DNA of 33,222 bases from Rubrivivax sp. (GTDB lineage Bacteria > Pseudomonadota > Gammaproteobacteria > Burkholderiales > Burkholderiaceae_C). Below, one piece after another: positions 8,186-16,840 of this stretch. Where the stretch lies: NCBI GenBank assembly GCA_030680415.1, contig JAUXVE010000116.1, positions 1 through 33,222 on the forward strand, written 5' to 3'. How positions within the stretch are numbered: position 1 is the first letter of the stretch; every line of letters begins with the position of its first letter. The notes below the pieces were generated by a model. The model did no database searches. It was not told the DNA's origin and saw nothing but the letters and a program-made list of their open reading frames with translations. A program made the position numbers and the translations under genes.

Positions 8186-9549
8186 GCGTTGTCCTTCTCG
8201 ATTTGGTCGAGCACCTTGCGCAGCAGCGGCCCGTACTCCGACTTGCCCGGACATACGAAGGTGCACAGCGCGAGGTCTTCCTCGTCCAGTTCCAGGCAGC
8301 CGAGCGTCTGCGCGCGGACGACGTCGCCGATGACCAGGGCGCGCAGCAGGAAGGTCGGCATCAAGTCCAGCGGCATCACGCGTTCGTAGCCGCCGATGGG
8401 CACCATCGCCCGTTCGCCGCCGTTGGTGCTGGTGGTCAGCGGCAGGCCACGGCGACCGGCGAAATGGCCGAGCACGACGCTCCAGAGCGAGAACTTGTCC
8501 TTCTGCGGCGCGATCCAGCCGAACAGTTCGCGCTCGTGGCCCTCGCGCAGGACCGACACCTGGCGGTGGTGGCGGCCGAGATAGCCGGTCTCGTCGCCGG
8601 CCGCGACACGGCCGTCGAGCACCGACCCCGAGAGCACGCGCAACTCGCCGTCGGCCAACTCGCCCTGGGTCAGCTCGGCCAGCGACACGCCGAGCCGGGT
8701 GCGCAGCAGTCGCGGGCGGTGTACCGCAGGACCGGCCAGCGAGACCACACGTTCGACGTCGAGCCGCCCCGTGGCCAGGAGGTGGCCGATGGCCGCCACG
8801 TCCTGGTAGCCGATGTGCCAGACGGTGCGCTCGGCGTCGACCGGATGCAGCAGGTGGATGTGCAGGCCGGGCGTGCCGGCCGGGTGCGGGCCGCTGAATT
8901 CGTGCACTTCGGCGCGTGAACCCGGCCCGGGGGCGATGCGCGAACCGGTGCCGCGGCACAGATACACCGGGCCCGGTGCCAGCAGCTCGATGGCCGCCAT
9001 GCCGGCGGCGAAGTCGGCCTCGCGCCCAGCCAGCACGAGCTGCGGATCGGGCGCATGCGGGTGGCTGTCGATGGCGGTGACGAAGATCGCCCGCGGCACG
9101 GCGTCGGCGGCCGGCACGCGGCTGAAGGGTCGGGTGCGCAGGGCGCTCCACAGCCCGCTTTCCAGCAACAGCGCGCGTACGGCGGCGCCATCGGCGGGCG
9201 CGCTGCCGCGAGGGGGCAGGCTTTCGAAGTCCACCTGGGCCGCAGGGCCATCGTCGTCGGCGACATCGATGACCATGGAAAGAAAAGACCGCCGTTCGCC
9301 GCGGTGCAGCGCGCTCACGGTGCCGGCGGCAGGGGAGGTGTAGCACAGGCCCGGCGACTTGCGGTCACCGTAAAGCAGTTGGCCACGCAGCACCCGGTCG
9401 CCCGGCTGCACCGCCAGCGCCGGGCGCAGGCCGTGCGTGTCTGCACCCAGCAATGCCACGCGGCGCGGGGCCGCTGCCGGCTCGATACGCGGCTCGGGCG
9501 CCCCCGCCAAGGGCAGGTCCAATCCTTTGCGTATCGTGTGCACAGCCAT
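8182..9549 (-). CDS. nqrA: Na+-NQR subunit A
   Basis: NqrA is the cytoplasmic, peripheral subunit implicated in quinone binding, and it heads the operon. The 455-aa product starts [16 protein letters not shown] and shows the Rnf-barrel-like [20 protein letters not shown], then [32 protein letters not shown] and the C-terminal [16 protein letters not shown]. There is no membrane helix. ATG 9549 is supported by the conserved N-terminus; the Shine-Dalgarno sequence is weak. The stop overlaps the nqrB GTG. The first gene of the nine-gene cluster is read from the divergent region shared with ccmA. Confidence 0.97.
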   Translation of the reverse strand: MAVHTIRKGLDLPLAGAPEPRIEPAAAPRRVALLGADTHGLRPALAVQPGDRVLRGQLLYGDRKSPGLCYTSPAAGTVSALHRGERRSFLSMVIDVADDDGPAAQVDFESLPPRGSAPADGAAVRALLLESGLWSALRTRPFSRVPAADAVPRAIFVTAIDSHPHAPDPQLVLAGREADFAAGMAAIELLAPGPVYLCRGTGSRIAPGPGSRAEVHEFSGPHPAGTPGLHIHLLHPVDAERTVWHIGYQDVAAIGHLLATGRLDVERVVSLAGPAVHRPRLLRTRLGVSLAELTQGELADGELRVLSGSVLDGRVAAGDETGYLGRHHRQVSVLREGHERELFGWIAPQKDKFSLWSVVLGHFAGRRGLPLTTSTNGGERAMVPIGGYERVMPLDLMPTFLLRALVIGDVVRAQTLGCLELDEEDLALCTFVCPGKSEYGPLLRKVLDQIEKDNA

Positions 9550-9637
9550 GGTCGCCTATCGAGTTCGCTATGGTTGTCGCATCCGCCGTCTGTATGGCGC
9601 CAGGCTGCGGTGCCCAAGCCTGCAGAGCGGCGCGAGG

Positions 9638-9643
9638 CTATTA
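9638..9643 (-). promoter_or_regulatory. Candidate -10 element for the nqr operon
   Basis: On the minus strand TAATAG (9643-9638) lies about 90 bases before the nqrA ATG. No good -35 box is seen at the right distance. Instead the FNR-like palindrome at 9662-9675 occupies the -35 area, its centre falling near -37 of the implied start. This would fit an activator-dependent promoter. It is one of several AT-richer possibilities. Confidence 0.3.
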
Positions 9644-9661
9644 CAGCCACCGTTGGCCACC

Positions 9662-9675
9662 TTGACCTATGTCAG
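9662..9675. promoter_or_regulatory. FNR/Anr-like palindrome between nqrA and ccmA
   Basis: TTGAC-CTAT-GTCAG is an imperfect 5-4-5 palindrome (one mismatch) resembling the FNR/Anr consensus TTGAT-N4-ATCAA. Its centre is about 119 bases upstream of nqrA and 169 bases upstream of ccmA, so it could act on both operons. A related 14-mer lies upstream of frdC at 17544-17557. Chance occurrence cannot be excluded. Confidence 0.42.
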
Positions 9676-9702
9676 CCCCCCGTCGAATCGAGACGATCCC
9701 CA

Positions 9703-9734
9703 TTGGCAAAAAGGCTGCACCGCCCCGCTACACT
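9703..9734 (+). promoter_or_regulatory. Weak candidate sigma-70 promoter for ccm operon
   Basis: TTGGCA (9703-9708) and TACACT (9729-9734) are reasonable -35 and -10 hexamers in the otherwise GC-rich 288-base nqrA-ccmA gap, but the spacer is 20 bases, longer than ideal. The TACACT box alone, with activator help, is the better-supported part. The implied transcript start would be near 9741, with a leader of about 97 bases. Confidence 0.35.
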
Positions 9735-9837
9735 GCGCCGCTGCTCGTGGACCCCGCCAACCCGCACTGGCTCACTGCAACGCATGGCGGCGGCACTCGA
9801 CGCCTGCCGAACCTGAACCTGTCGAGCCTCACAGACC

Positions 9838-10527
9838 ATGGATAACCCGCCGGCCACCGCCAACCTGGTCCCTCGCGCTGCCTCGGCGCCATGGGTGCTG
9901 CAGGCCTGCGACCTCGCGGGCCAGCGCGGTGAGCGCGCGCTGTTCGAACACCTCGAGATGGCACTGGAGCCAGGCGCGGTGGTCTGGCTGCGCGGCCGCA
10001 ACGGTCGCGGCAAGACCAGCCTGCTGCGCCTACTGGCTGGCCTGGCCACGCCGATGGCCGGCGAGGTGAGGGTGGGCGGGGTGCCGCAGCGACAGGCCGC
10101 AGCGGCAGGACGGCGCAGCCTGGTTTACATCGGCCACCAGAATGCGCTCAAGGACGACCTCACGGCCCTCGAGGCCTTGCGTTTCCTGGCCCGCACGCGC
10201 GGCGACCGGCCCGACGACGAGACCCTGGCACAGGCGCTGCAAAGGCTGGGCGTACGCGGCAGCCGCCACGCGCCCGTACGCACGCTCAGCCAGGGCCAGC
10301 GCCGCCGCGTCGCGCTGGCGCGGCTGGCCCTGTCCATGCACGCCGATCTGTGGCTGCTGGACGAGCCCTTCGATGCGCTGGACGCCGACGGCATCGCCGC
10401 CCTCAACGGCCTGCTCGGCGAACACGCCGCGCGCGGCGGCGCCACACTGCTGACCAGCCACCAGACACCGAGCCTGCTCGACCCGGTGCCGCGGGTCTTC
10501 GACCTCGACCGCCATGGCCTCGCATGA
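9838..10527 (+). CDS. ccmA: Haem exporter ATPase CcmA
   Basis: CcmA is the ATP-binding subunit of the CcmABCD complex, which uses ATP hydrolysis to release holo-CcmE during cytochrome c maturation. The 229-aa protein has Walker A GRNGRGKTS at about residues 53-61, the ABC signature LSQGQRRRVALARL and Walker B LWLLDEPFDALD, then the switch histidine in LLTSHQTP. The first twenty or so residues are Pro/Ala-rich and variable. No strong Shine-Dalgarno sequence precedes ATG 9838. The stop overlaps ccmB (ATGA). Divergent from nqrA. Confidence 0.97.
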   Translation: MDNPPATANLVPRAASAPWVLQACDLAGQRGERALFEHLEMALEPGAVVWLRGRNGRGKTSLLRLLAGLATPMAGEVRVGGVPQRQAAAAGRRSLVYIGHQNALKDDLTALEALRFLARTRGDRPDDETLAQALQRLGVRGSRHAPVRTLSQGQRRRVALARLALSMHADLWLLDEPFDALDADGIAALNGLLGEHAARGGATLLTSHQTPSLLDPVPRVFDLDRHGLA

Positions 10528-11192
10528 GGGATCTCTTTCTAGTCGTGCTGCTGCGCGACCTCAAGCTGGCCTCGCGGCGGCGCATCGACTCGCTGTTGCC
10601 GGTGGTGTTCTTCATCGTTGCCTTGAGCCTGTTCCCCTTGGGCGTGGGGCCGGAGCCCCAGATGCTGCGCGACATCGCGCCCGGCATCGTCTGGGTCTGC
10701 GCGCTGCTGGCGTCGATGCTGTCGGTGGGGACCCTGTTTGCCGGCGATCTGGCCGATGGCTCGCTGGAACAGATGCTGCTCGCACCGCAGCCGGCAATCG
10801 CCGTGGCGGCGGCCAAGTCGGCAGCCCACTGGCTGTTGACCGGCCTGCCGCTGATCGTGGCCACGCCGCTGGTGGGCCTGCTGTTCGGCATGTCCTTGCC
10901 GGCACTGGCGGCGCTGGTGGCCGGCCTGCTGCTGGGCACACCCATCCTCAGCCTGCTCGGCGCGCTGGGTGCGGCGCTGACGCTGGGCCTGCGCAGCGGC
11001 GGCATGCTGCTGATCCTGATCGTGCTGCCGCTGACGACGCCGGCGCTGATCTTCGGCGCCGGCGCGGTGAGCAACGTCGAGGCCGGTCTTTCGGCGGCCG
11101 GGCACTTCTCCTTGCTCGGTGCGCTGCTGCTGGCCACCGCGCTGGGGGCGCCGCTGGCCACGGCTGCGGCACTGCGCATCTCCACAGAATGA
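10524..11192 (+). CDS. ccmB: Haem exporter permease CcmB
   Basis: CcmB is the six-helix membrane subunit that pairs with CcmA. The 222-aa product starts MRDLFLVVLLRDLKLASRRR and contains family-typical segments GIVWVCALLASMLSVGTLFA, DGSLEQMLLAP and LPLTTPALIFGAGAV. Although the frame is open further upstream, ATG 10524 is the right start: it overlaps the ccmA stop as ATGA and gives the normal CcmB N-terminus and length. Confidence 0.97.
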   Translation: MRDLFLVVLLRDLKLASRRRIDSLLPVVFFIVALSLFPLGVGPEPQMLRDIAPGIVWVCALLASMLSVGTLFAGDLADGSLEQMLLAPQPAIAVAAAKSAAHWLLTGLPLIVATPLVGLLFGMSLPALAALVAGLLLGTPILSLLGALGAALTLGLRSGGMLLILIVLPLTTPALIFGAGAVSNVEAGLSAAGHFSLLGALLLATALGAPLATAAALRISTE

Positions 11193-11202
11193 GGGCTCCC
11201 GA

Positions 11203-11958
11203 GTGAATTCCCCGCCGCTGCGCCTGTATACCTTTGCCGCGCCGTCGCGCTTCTACCGTCTGTCCGGCTGGCTGGTGCCGTGGTTGTGGGCGGCGACGGT
11301 CGCGCTGACGGCGGCCGGGCTGTACATCGGCTTCTTCGTCGCCCCCACCGATGCCACGCAGGGCGAGTCCTACCGCATCATCTTCATCCACGTGCCGGCG
11401 GCCTGGATGTCGATGGTGCTGTACCTGGTGATGGCCTTCTGGGCCGCCATCGGCTGGGCCTTCAACGCGCGGCTGGCGTCCATGGTGGCACGTGCCATCG
11501 CACCCACCGGGGCCATGTTCACCTTCCTGGCACTGTGGACCGGCGCCTTCTGGGGCAAACCGACCTGGGGCGCCTGGTGGGTGTGGGACGCACGTCTGAC
11601 CAGCGAGCTGATCCTGCTCTTCCTCTACCTCGGTTACATCGCCCTCGTCAACGCCATCGACGACGTGCGCCGTGCCGATCAGGCCGGCGCGCTGCTGGCC
11701 CTGGTGGGCAGCGTCAACGTGCCGATCATCTACTTCTCGGTGAAATGGTGGAATACGCTGCACCAGGGCGCCACTGTCAGCATGACGGCAGCGCCCAAGA
11801 TGGCCGCCACCATGCTGACGGCGATGTTGATCATGACCTTCGCCTTCTGGGCCTATGCCTTCGCCGCGGTGTTCATGCGCACGCGCGCCATCATCATCGA
11901 GCGCGAAGCCCACGCTGGCTGGGTGGCGGAACTGACGCGGGGGAGAATGCATCCATGA
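11203..11958 (+). CDS. ccmC: Haem-handling protein CcmC
   Basis: CcmC loads haem onto the periplasmic chaperone CcmE. The 251-aa, six-helix protein carries the tryptophan-rich haem-handling motif WGAWWVWDARLTSELI and histidines on either side (in FIHVPAAWMSM and in the WWNTLHQGAT segment). I choose GTG 11203, ten bases after the ccmB stop, because the longer upstream frame encodes Arg/Trp-rich out-of-frame ccmB sequence. The preceding GAGGGCTCCCGA offers a purine-rich ribosome site. The stop overlaps ccmD (ATGA). Confidence 0.96.
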   Translation: MNSPPLRLYTFAAPSRFYRLSGWLVPWLWAATVALTAAGLYIGFFVAPTDATQGESYRIIFIHVPAAWMSMVLYLVMAFWAAIGWAFNARLASMVARAIAPTGAMFTFLALWTGAFWGKPTWGAWWVWDARLTSELILLFLYLGYIALVNAIDDVRRADQAGALLALVGSVNVPIIYFSVKWWNTLHQGATVSMTAAPKMAATMLTAMLIMTFAFWAYAFAAVFMRTRAIIIEREAHAGWVAELTRGRMHP

Positions 11959-12134
11959 ACTGGGGCAGCGCTTCGGCGTTCTTCGAAATGGGCGGCTACG
12001 GCCTGTATGTGTGGGGCTCGTACGCCGCTGCGGCGCTGCTGATGACCTTGGAGCCCTGGTTGGTGCACCGCCGGCACCGCCGCTCGCTGCGGGATGCGGC
12101 GCGCATGAATCCTGAAAACGAGGCTGAATCATGA
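11955..12134 (+). CDS. ccmD: Small haem exporter subunit CcmD
   Basis: The 59-aa protein has the CcmD layout: a short N-terminus with [18 protein letters not shown], one membrane helix (about residues 14-36), and a basic cytoplasmic tail beginning [13 protein letters not shown]. CcmD stabilises CcmABC and is needed for release of holo-CcmE. ATG 11955 overlaps the ccmC stop, and its own stop overlaps the ccmE start, both as ATGA. The gene is easily missed because of its size. Confidence 0.93.
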   Translation: MNWGSASAFFEMGGYGLYVWGSYAAAALLMTLEPWLVHRRHRRSLRDAARMNPENEAES

Positions 12135-12592
12135 AACCACGTCACAAGCGTTTTGCCCTGCTGGGCGGTCTGGTGGCCACCGTGGGCGTCATCGTCGCCC
12201 TGGTGCTGAACGCCTTCCAGAGCAACCTGGTGTTCTTCTATTCCCCCAGCCAGGTCGCGGCCCACGAGGCGCCCAGCGGGCGCACCTTCCGCGTCGGCGG
12301 CCTGGTCGAGGAAGGGTCGGTCAAGGTCGACGGCACGCAGGTGCAGTTCGTCGTCACCGACACGGCCGCCACCGTGCCCGTGCGCTACCAGGGCATCCTC
12401 CCCGACCTGTTCAAGGAAGGCAAGGGCGTGGTCGCGCAGGGGCAGTTGCAGGACGGCGTGTTCGTGGCCCGCGAGGTGCTGGCCAAGCACGACGAGAACT
12501 ACATGCCGCCCGAGGCTGCGGATGCCCTGAAGAAGGCCCAGCACGGAACCGGCAAGCTGGCCGATTCACTCGTCAAGGAGCCGGGCAAATGA
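12131..12592 (+). CDS. ccmE: Periplasmic haem chaperone CcmE
   Basis: CcmE covalently binds haem in the periplasm and passes it to the CcmFGH ligation complex. The 153-aa protein has an N-terminal anchor (residues about 8-28) and a beta-barrel OB domain. The haem-binding HxxxY motif is visible as [11 protein letters not shown] with histidine 120 and tyrosine 124. The C-terminal tail is Lys-rich and variable. It is coupled to ccmD and ccmF by ATGA overlaps. Confidence 0.97.
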   Translation: MKPRHKRFALLGGLVATVGVIVALVLNAFQSNLVFFYSPSQVAAHEAPSGRTFRVGGLVEEGSVKVDGTQVQFVVTDTAATVPVRYQGILPDLFKEGKGVVAQGQLQDGVFVAREVLAKHDENYMPPEAADALKKAQHGTGKLADSLVKEPGK

Positions 12593-14568
12593 TCCCGGAA
12601 GTCGGTCACTTCCTGCTCTGGCTGGCGCTGGGGGTCTCACTGGCGCTGGGCGTCGTGCCGCTGGTCGGCGCCCATCGCGGCCGCGCCGACTGGATGGCGT
12701 TGGCGCGGCCGGCCACCGGCGTGCTGTTCGTGCTGGTGGCGCTGTCCTTCGCCTGCCTGGTCATCGCCTTCGTGCAGCACGACTTCTCGGTGCACTACGT
12801 GGCGTCGAATTCGAACAGCGCGTTGCCGCTGGAGTTCCGCGTCGCGGCGGTGTGGGGCGGGCACGAGGGTTCCATGCTGTTGTGGCTGCTGATGCAGTGC
12901 GGCTGGATGGGCGCGGTGGCGATGTTCAGCCGCAGCCTGCCGATGGCGATGGCGGCGCGCGTCCTGGCGGTGATGTCGCTCACGCTGGTCGGATTCATGC
13001 TCTTCACGCTGCTGACCTCCAACCCCTTCGACCGCCTGGTGCCCGCGGCCGTCGACGGCCGCGACCTCAACCCGCTGCTGCAGGACCCGGGCATGATCTT
13101 CCACCCGCCCTTGCTCTACATGGGCTACGTCGGCTTTGCGGTGGCCTTTGCCTTTGCCATCGCGGCCCTCATCGGCGGCAACCTCGACGCGCAGTGGGCG
13201 CGCTGGACCCGGCCGTGGACCACCGCCGCCTGGATCTTCCTCACCCTGGGCATCGCGCTGGGCAGCTGGTGGGCCTACTACGAACTGGGCTGGGGCGGCT
13301 GGTGGTTCTGGGACCCGGTGGAAAACGCCTCCTTCATGCCCTGGCTGGTGGGCACGGCATTGATCCATTCGCTGGCCGTGACCGAAAAGCGCGGCGCCTT
13401 CAAGTCGTGGACGGTGCTGCTGGCGATTTCGGCCTTCTCGCTGTCGTTGCTGGGCACCTTCCTCGTGCGTTCGGGCGTGCTGTCGTCGGTGCACGCGTTC
13501 GCCACCGACCCGGCACGCGGGCTGTTCATCCTGGCCTTCCTCACCGTGGTCATCGGCGCCTCGCTGGCGCTGTTCGCCTGGCGCGCACCCACGGTCGGCC
13601 TGGGCACGCGCTTTGCGCCGGTGTCGCGCGAAAGCTTCCTGCTCGCCAACAACGTGCTGCTGGTGGTGGCCATGGGCGCCGTGCTGCTGGGCACGCTGTA
13701 CCCGCTGCTGCTCGACGCGCTCGGCATGGGCAAGATCTCGGTCGGCCCGCCGTACTTCGACACCGTCTTCGTGCCGCTGATGGCGCCGCTGGTGTTCCTG
13801 ATGGGCGTCGGCCCGCTGGCACGCTGGAAGGAGGCGTCGGTGCCCGACCTGGCACGCCGGCTGCGCTGGGCCGCCGTGGTGACGCTGCTGGCGGCGGTGG
13901 GCGCGGGCTGGACCGCCGGCAAGATCTCCTGGATGGCCAGCCTGGGGCTGGCGATGGCCTTCTGGATCGTCGCCACGTTGGCGACCGACCTGTGGGAGCG
14001 CGTGCGGCCGGCCGGCGGCATGCGCAGCAGCATCACACACCGGTTGCGGCAGTTGCCGCGCGCGACGGTCGGCATGATGTTGGCGCACCTGGGCGTGGCG
14101 GCGTTCATCATCGGCGTCACGATGGTGAACACCTTCCAGATCGAGCGTGACGTCACCATGCAGGTCGGCGACACGACCGAAGTCGCCGGCTACACCTTCA
14201 CCTTCCGCGGCGTGCGCGACGTCGACGGCCGCAACTACGTGGCTGCGCGCGGGACGATCGAGGTCACGCAGGGCGACCGCCCGGTGGTGACCATGCAGCC
14301 CGAAAAGCGCGTCTACCGCGTGCAGAACAACCCCATGACCGAGGCCGCCATCCACAGCCGCCTGACGCGTGACCTGTACGTGTCGCTGGGTCAGCCCGAC
14401 GACAAGGGCGCGTGGGTGGTGCGCGTCTACTACAAGCCCTTCGTGGCCTGGATCTGGGGCGGCTGCGTGATCATGGCCCTGGGCGGACTGCTGGCCGCCA
14501 GCGACCGCCGCTACCGGCTGGCGCGCCGCGAGCAGGCCGCCGCGCGCACCATGGAGGCCACGGCATGA
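12589..14568 (+). CDS. ccmF: Cytochrome c haem lyase subunit CcmF
   Basis: CcmF is the large membrane component that joins haem from CcmE to the CxxCH motif of apocytochromes. The 659-aa protein has many membrane helices and the diagnostic WWD region [20 protein letters not shown], which handles haem in the periplasm. The conserved periplasmic [10 protein letters not shown] and the Arg-rich C-terminus are also present. The length matches the family (about 650). It overlaps ccmE upstream and ccmG downstream. Confidence 0.98.
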   Translation: MIPEVGHFLLWLALGVSLALGVVPLVGAHRGRADWMALARPATGVLFVLVALSFACLVIAFVQHDFSVHYVASNSNSALPLEFRVAAVWGGHEGSMLLWLLMQCGWMGAVAMFSRSLPMAMAARVLAVMSLTLVGFMLFTLLTSNPFDRLVPAAVDGRDLNPLLQDPGMIFHPPLLYMGYVGFAVAFAFAIAALIGGNLDAQWARWTRPWTTAAWIFLTLGIALGSWWAYYELGWGGWWFWDPVENASFMPWLVGTALIHSLAVTEKRGAFKSWTVLLAISAFSLSLLGTFLVRSGVLSSVHAFATDPARGLFILAFLTVVIGASLALFAWRAPTVGLGTRFAPVSRESFLLANNVLLVVAMGAVLLGTLYPLLLDALGMGKISVGPPYFDTVFVPLMAPLVFLMGVGPLARWKEASVPDLARRLRWAAVVTLLAAVGAGWTAGKISWMASLGLAMAFWIVATLATDLWERVRPAGGMRSSITHRLRQLPRATVGMMLAHLGVAAFIIGVTMVNTFQIERDVTMQVGDTTEVAGYTFTFRGVRDVDGRNYVAARGTIEVTQGDRPVVTMQPEKRVYRVQNNPMTEAAIHSRLTRDLYVSLGQPDDKGAWVVRVYYKPFVAWIWGGCVIMALGGLLAASDRRYRLARREQAAARTMEATA

Positions 14569-15095
14569 AGCGTTGGCAATACCTGCTCCCGCTGGCGCTG
14601 TTCGCCGTGTTGCTGGGCTTCCTGGCGGTGGGCCTGAACCTGAATCCGCGCGAGGTGCCGTCGCCGCTGATCGGCAAGCCGGTGCCGGCCTTCGAGCTGG
14701 CGCGGCTGGACGACCCGGCGGTCAAGGTCACGCAGGCCGACCTGCAGGGCCAGGTCTGGATCCTCAACGTCTGGGCCTCCTGGTGCGCGGCCTGCCGCGA
14801 GGAACACCCGCTGCTGGTCGACTTCGCTCGCCGCAGCACGGTGCCGCTGTACGGGCTGAACTACAAGGACAAGCGCGAGGACGGCCTGGCCTGGTTGGCG
14901 CGCTTCGGCAACCCCTACAAGGCCTCGCTGATCGACGCCGACGGGCGCGTGGGCATCGATTTCGGCGTCTACGGCGTGCCCGAGACCTTCGTCATCGACA
15001 AGCAGGGCGTGATTCGCTTCAAGCAGATCGGCCCCGTCACGCCCGAAGTGCTGCGCGATCGCATCGAACCCCTGTTGAAACAGCTCAATGCATAA
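14565..15095 (+). CDS. ccmG: Thiol:disulfide interchange protein CcmG/DsbE
   Basis: CcmG is a membrane-anchored thioredoxin-like reductant that keeps the cysteines of apocytochromes and CcmH reduced. The 176-aa protein has one N-terminal anchor (residues about 6-25) and the active site WASWCAACREEHP, whose CAAC differs from the commoner CxPC (Pro replaced by Ala). A conserved FGVYGVPETFVIDKQG segment holds the cis-proline. ATG 14565 overlaps the ccmF stop; the C-terminus overlaps ccmH by eight bases. Confidence 0.96.
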   Translation: MKRWQYLLPLALFAVLLGFLAVGLNLNPREVPSPLIGKPVPAFELARLDDPAVKVTQADLQGQVWILNVWASWCAACREEHPLLVDFARRSTVPLYGLNYKDKREDGLAWLARFGNPYKASLIDADGRVGIDFGVYGVPETFVIDKQGVIRFKQIGPVTPEVLRDRIEPLLKQLNA

Positions 15096-15552
15096 ACTTC
15101 TCCTTGCCCTGCTGGCGCTGTGCCTGGCCGGGGTCGTGCACGCCGCGGACGCGCCGCTCGCGGCGGCCGAGCCCGAGCTGGAAAAGCAGATGCTGCGCAT
15201 CTCCGCCGAGTTGCGCTGCCTGGTGTGCCAGAACCAGACCATTGCCGACTCCAATGCCGAGCTCGCGGTGGACCTGCGCAGGCAGGTGCGCGAGATGCTG
15301 CGCGCCGGCCAGAGCGAGCGGCAGATCATCGACTACATGACCGCACGCTACGGCGACTTCGTCCTCTACCGGCCGCCGGTCAAGGGCACCACTTTCCTGC
15401 TCTGGTTCGGTCCCGCGGTGCTGATGGTGGTGGGATTGGCGACCTTGGTGCTGGTGCTGCGACGCCGCAGCCGGCTCGGCAACGAGCACTTCGACCCCGA
15501 AGAACCCGAAGACATCGCAGCGGCCCCGGCGCCGCTCGACCCCAACAGATGA
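15088..15552 (+). CDS. ccmH: Cytochrome c maturation thiol protein CcmH
   Basis: The 154-aa protein has a signal peptide ending near HAADA (about residue 20), the redox motif LRCLVCQNQT (LRCxxC) and one C-terminal membrane helix (FLLWFGPAVLMVVGLATLVLVL), followed by an acidic, proline-rich tail. It reduces or holds the cysteines of apocytochrome c for haem ligation by CcmF. ATG 15088 lies inside the end of ccmG, and the stop overlaps ccmI, so translation is coupled on both sides. Confidence 0.96.
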   Translation: MHKLLLALLALCLAGVVHAADAPLAAAEPELEKQMLRISAELRCLVCQNQTIADSNAELAVDLRRQVREMLRAGQSERQIIDYMTARYGDFVLYRPPVKGTTFLLWFGPAVLMVVGLATLVLVLRRRSRLGNEHFDPEEPEDIAAAPAPLDPNR

Positions 15553-16790
15553 ACAAAGACATCCAAGCGCTGCGCCAGCGGCTGCAGCAGCTGAAGACAC
15601 AGCATGACAAGGGCAGCGTCGGCCGCAAGGCCTACGAGTCCGGCAAGGCACAGCTCGAGCGTGAAATCCTGCAGGCCGTGCTGGCCGCCCCCGAAGCGGA
15701 CGCCGCCAGGGCCAACGCACCCGCCGCCGAGGTGACTTCGCGCCCGTCCCGGGCCATGACCGCCGGACTGCTGTCCTTCGTGGTCGTGCTCGCGCTGGCC
15801 GGCTATGCGTGGACGGGGTCGCCCGGCGTGCCGAGCGCCGGGTCGCCATCGGCCGCCGCGGCCGGCGGCAGCAACCCGCACGCCAGCGGGGCCGACGAGC
15901 AGCAGTTCGCCGCCGCCGTCGAACAACTGGCAGCGCGGCTCAGGGGCCAGCCCGACGACGCCGAGGGTTGGGCCATGCTGGCCCGCTCCTACGGCATGCT
16001 CGGCCGCGTCGACGACGCGCTGCCGGCCTACCAGAAGGCGGTGGCGCAGCGTGCCGACGATGCGCGGCTGCTGGCCGACTACGCCGACACGCTGGCGCTC
16101 AAGAACAACCGCAACCTCGAAGGCGAGCCGCTGAAGCTGGTCGAGCGTGCTCTGAAGATCGAGCCGAACAACCTGAAGGCGCTGTCGCTGGCCGGTGCCG
16201 CGGCCTTCAACCGCCAGGACTACGCCACTGCGGTGCGCTACTGGGACCAGGTGGCCCGCAACGCACCGCCGGACAGCCCCTACCTGCCGCAGGTGCAGGC
16301 CAGCATCGCCGAGGCACGCGAACGCGGCGGCCTGGGGCTGGCAGCGATCGCTGCCGGCGGTGCGCCGCAGTCCCCCGCGCCGATGGTGGCGGCCAAGCCG
16401 GCCGCTGTGCCCGCAGCCCCGCCGGCGCCGGTCGCAGCCACCGGCGCCAGCCTGCGCGGCACCGTGCGCCTGGCACCTGCATTGGCCGTGATGGCAGCCC
16501 CCACCGACGCCGTGTTCATCTACGCCCGCCCGGCCGAGGGCTCGCGCATGCCGCTGGCCATCCTGCGCAAGCAGGTCAGGGATCTGCCGGCCGAGTTCGC
16601 GCTCGACGACAGCATGGCCATGTCGCCCGGGGCCAAGCTGTCGTTGTTCCCCCAGGTCGTGGTCAGCGCCCGCGTGAGCAAGAGCGGGCTGGCGGTGCCC
16701 AGCGCGGGCGACCTGACCGGGCAGTCGGCGCCGGTCGGCCCCTCGGCCAACGGTCTCATGATCGAGATCAACGAAGTCGTCAAGAACTGA
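15549..16790 (+). CDS. ccmI: Apocytochrome c chaperone CcmI (short N-terminus)
   Basis: CcmI presents apocytochromes c to the ligation complex through TPR repeats. The 413-aa protein starts with a charged coiled segment (DIQALRQRLQQLKTQHDKG), has a single membrane helix at about residues 69-88, and then TPR motifs (for example AEGWAMLARSYGMLGRVDDA and LPAYQKAVAQRADDARLLAD). A C-terminal beta-rich domain follows a Pro/Ala-rich linker near residues 275-300. The usual first helix of two-helix CcmI proteins is absent, so the coil must lie on the cytoplasmic side. ATG 15549 overlaps the ccmH stop (ATGA). Confidence 0.92.
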   Translation: MNKDIQALRQRLQQLKTQHDKGSVGRKAYESGKAQLEREILQAVLAAPEADAARANAPAAEVTSRPSRAMTAGLLSFVVVLALAGYAWTGSPGVPSAGSPSAAAAGGSNPHASGADEQQFAAAVEQLAARLRGQPDDAEGWAMLARSYGMLGRVDDALPAYQKAVAQRADDARLLADYADTLALKNNRNLEGEPLKLVERALKIEPNNLKALSLAGAAAFNRQDYATAVRYWDQVARNAPPDSPYLPQVQASIAEARERGGLGLAAIAAGGAPQSPAPMVAAKPAAVPAAPPAPVAATGASLRGTVRLAPALAVMAAPTDAVFIYARPAEGSRMPLAILRKQVRDLPAEFALDDSMAMSPGAKLSLFPQVVVSARVSKSGLAVPSAGDLTGQSAPVGPSANGLMIEINEVVKN

Positions 16791-16798
16791 ACGTCCGC

Positions 16799-16811
16799 GG
16801 CGGCGTCCGCC
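16799..16811 (+). terminator. Short GC hairpin after ccmI
   Basis: GGCGG-CGT-CCGCC forms a 5-bp stem nine bases after the ccmI stop. There is no T run, so it may only attenuate or be chance in GC-rich DNA. Confidence 0.2.
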
Positions 16812-16820
16812 TAGCATTCC

Positions 16821-16840
16821 TGGCTGGAGGAGACCAGCCA
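16821..16840 (+). promoter_or_regulatory. Ribosome-binding site displayed in a hairpin loop
   Basis: TGGCTGG (16821-16827) and CCAGCCA (16834-16840) are perfect inverted repeats; the six-base loop AGGAGA contains the Shine-Dalgarno sequence, and the last base of the stem is the A of the ATG of the following gene. The hairpin could influence initiation of the malic-enzyme-derived ORF. Confidence 0.5.

Noticed and set aside
6947..8389. A 480-codon plus-strand frame opposite nqrB
   Set aside because: It is antisense to nqrB, whose cofactor motif and residue numbering are clear; the frame encodes low-complexity His/Gly/Arg-rich sequence.
8186..9346. Extension of nqrB upstream to a 795-codon protein
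   Set aside because: The extra sequence is the nqrA gene read in another frame, and the GTG at 8185 overlapping the nqrA stop gives normal length and residue numbering.
9669..9845. A 58-codon ORF in the nqrA-ccmA gap (starts MSAPRRIETIPIG) that overlaps the ccmA start
   Set aside because: It has no ribosome site, contains the likely ccm promoter and has no family resemblance that I can see. Open frames of this length are common by chance in such GC-rich DNA.
12637..14355. A 572-codon minus-strand frame opposite ccmF
   Set aside because: Mirror frame of ccmF with repetitive His/Arg/Gln/Gly composition and no recognisable domain.
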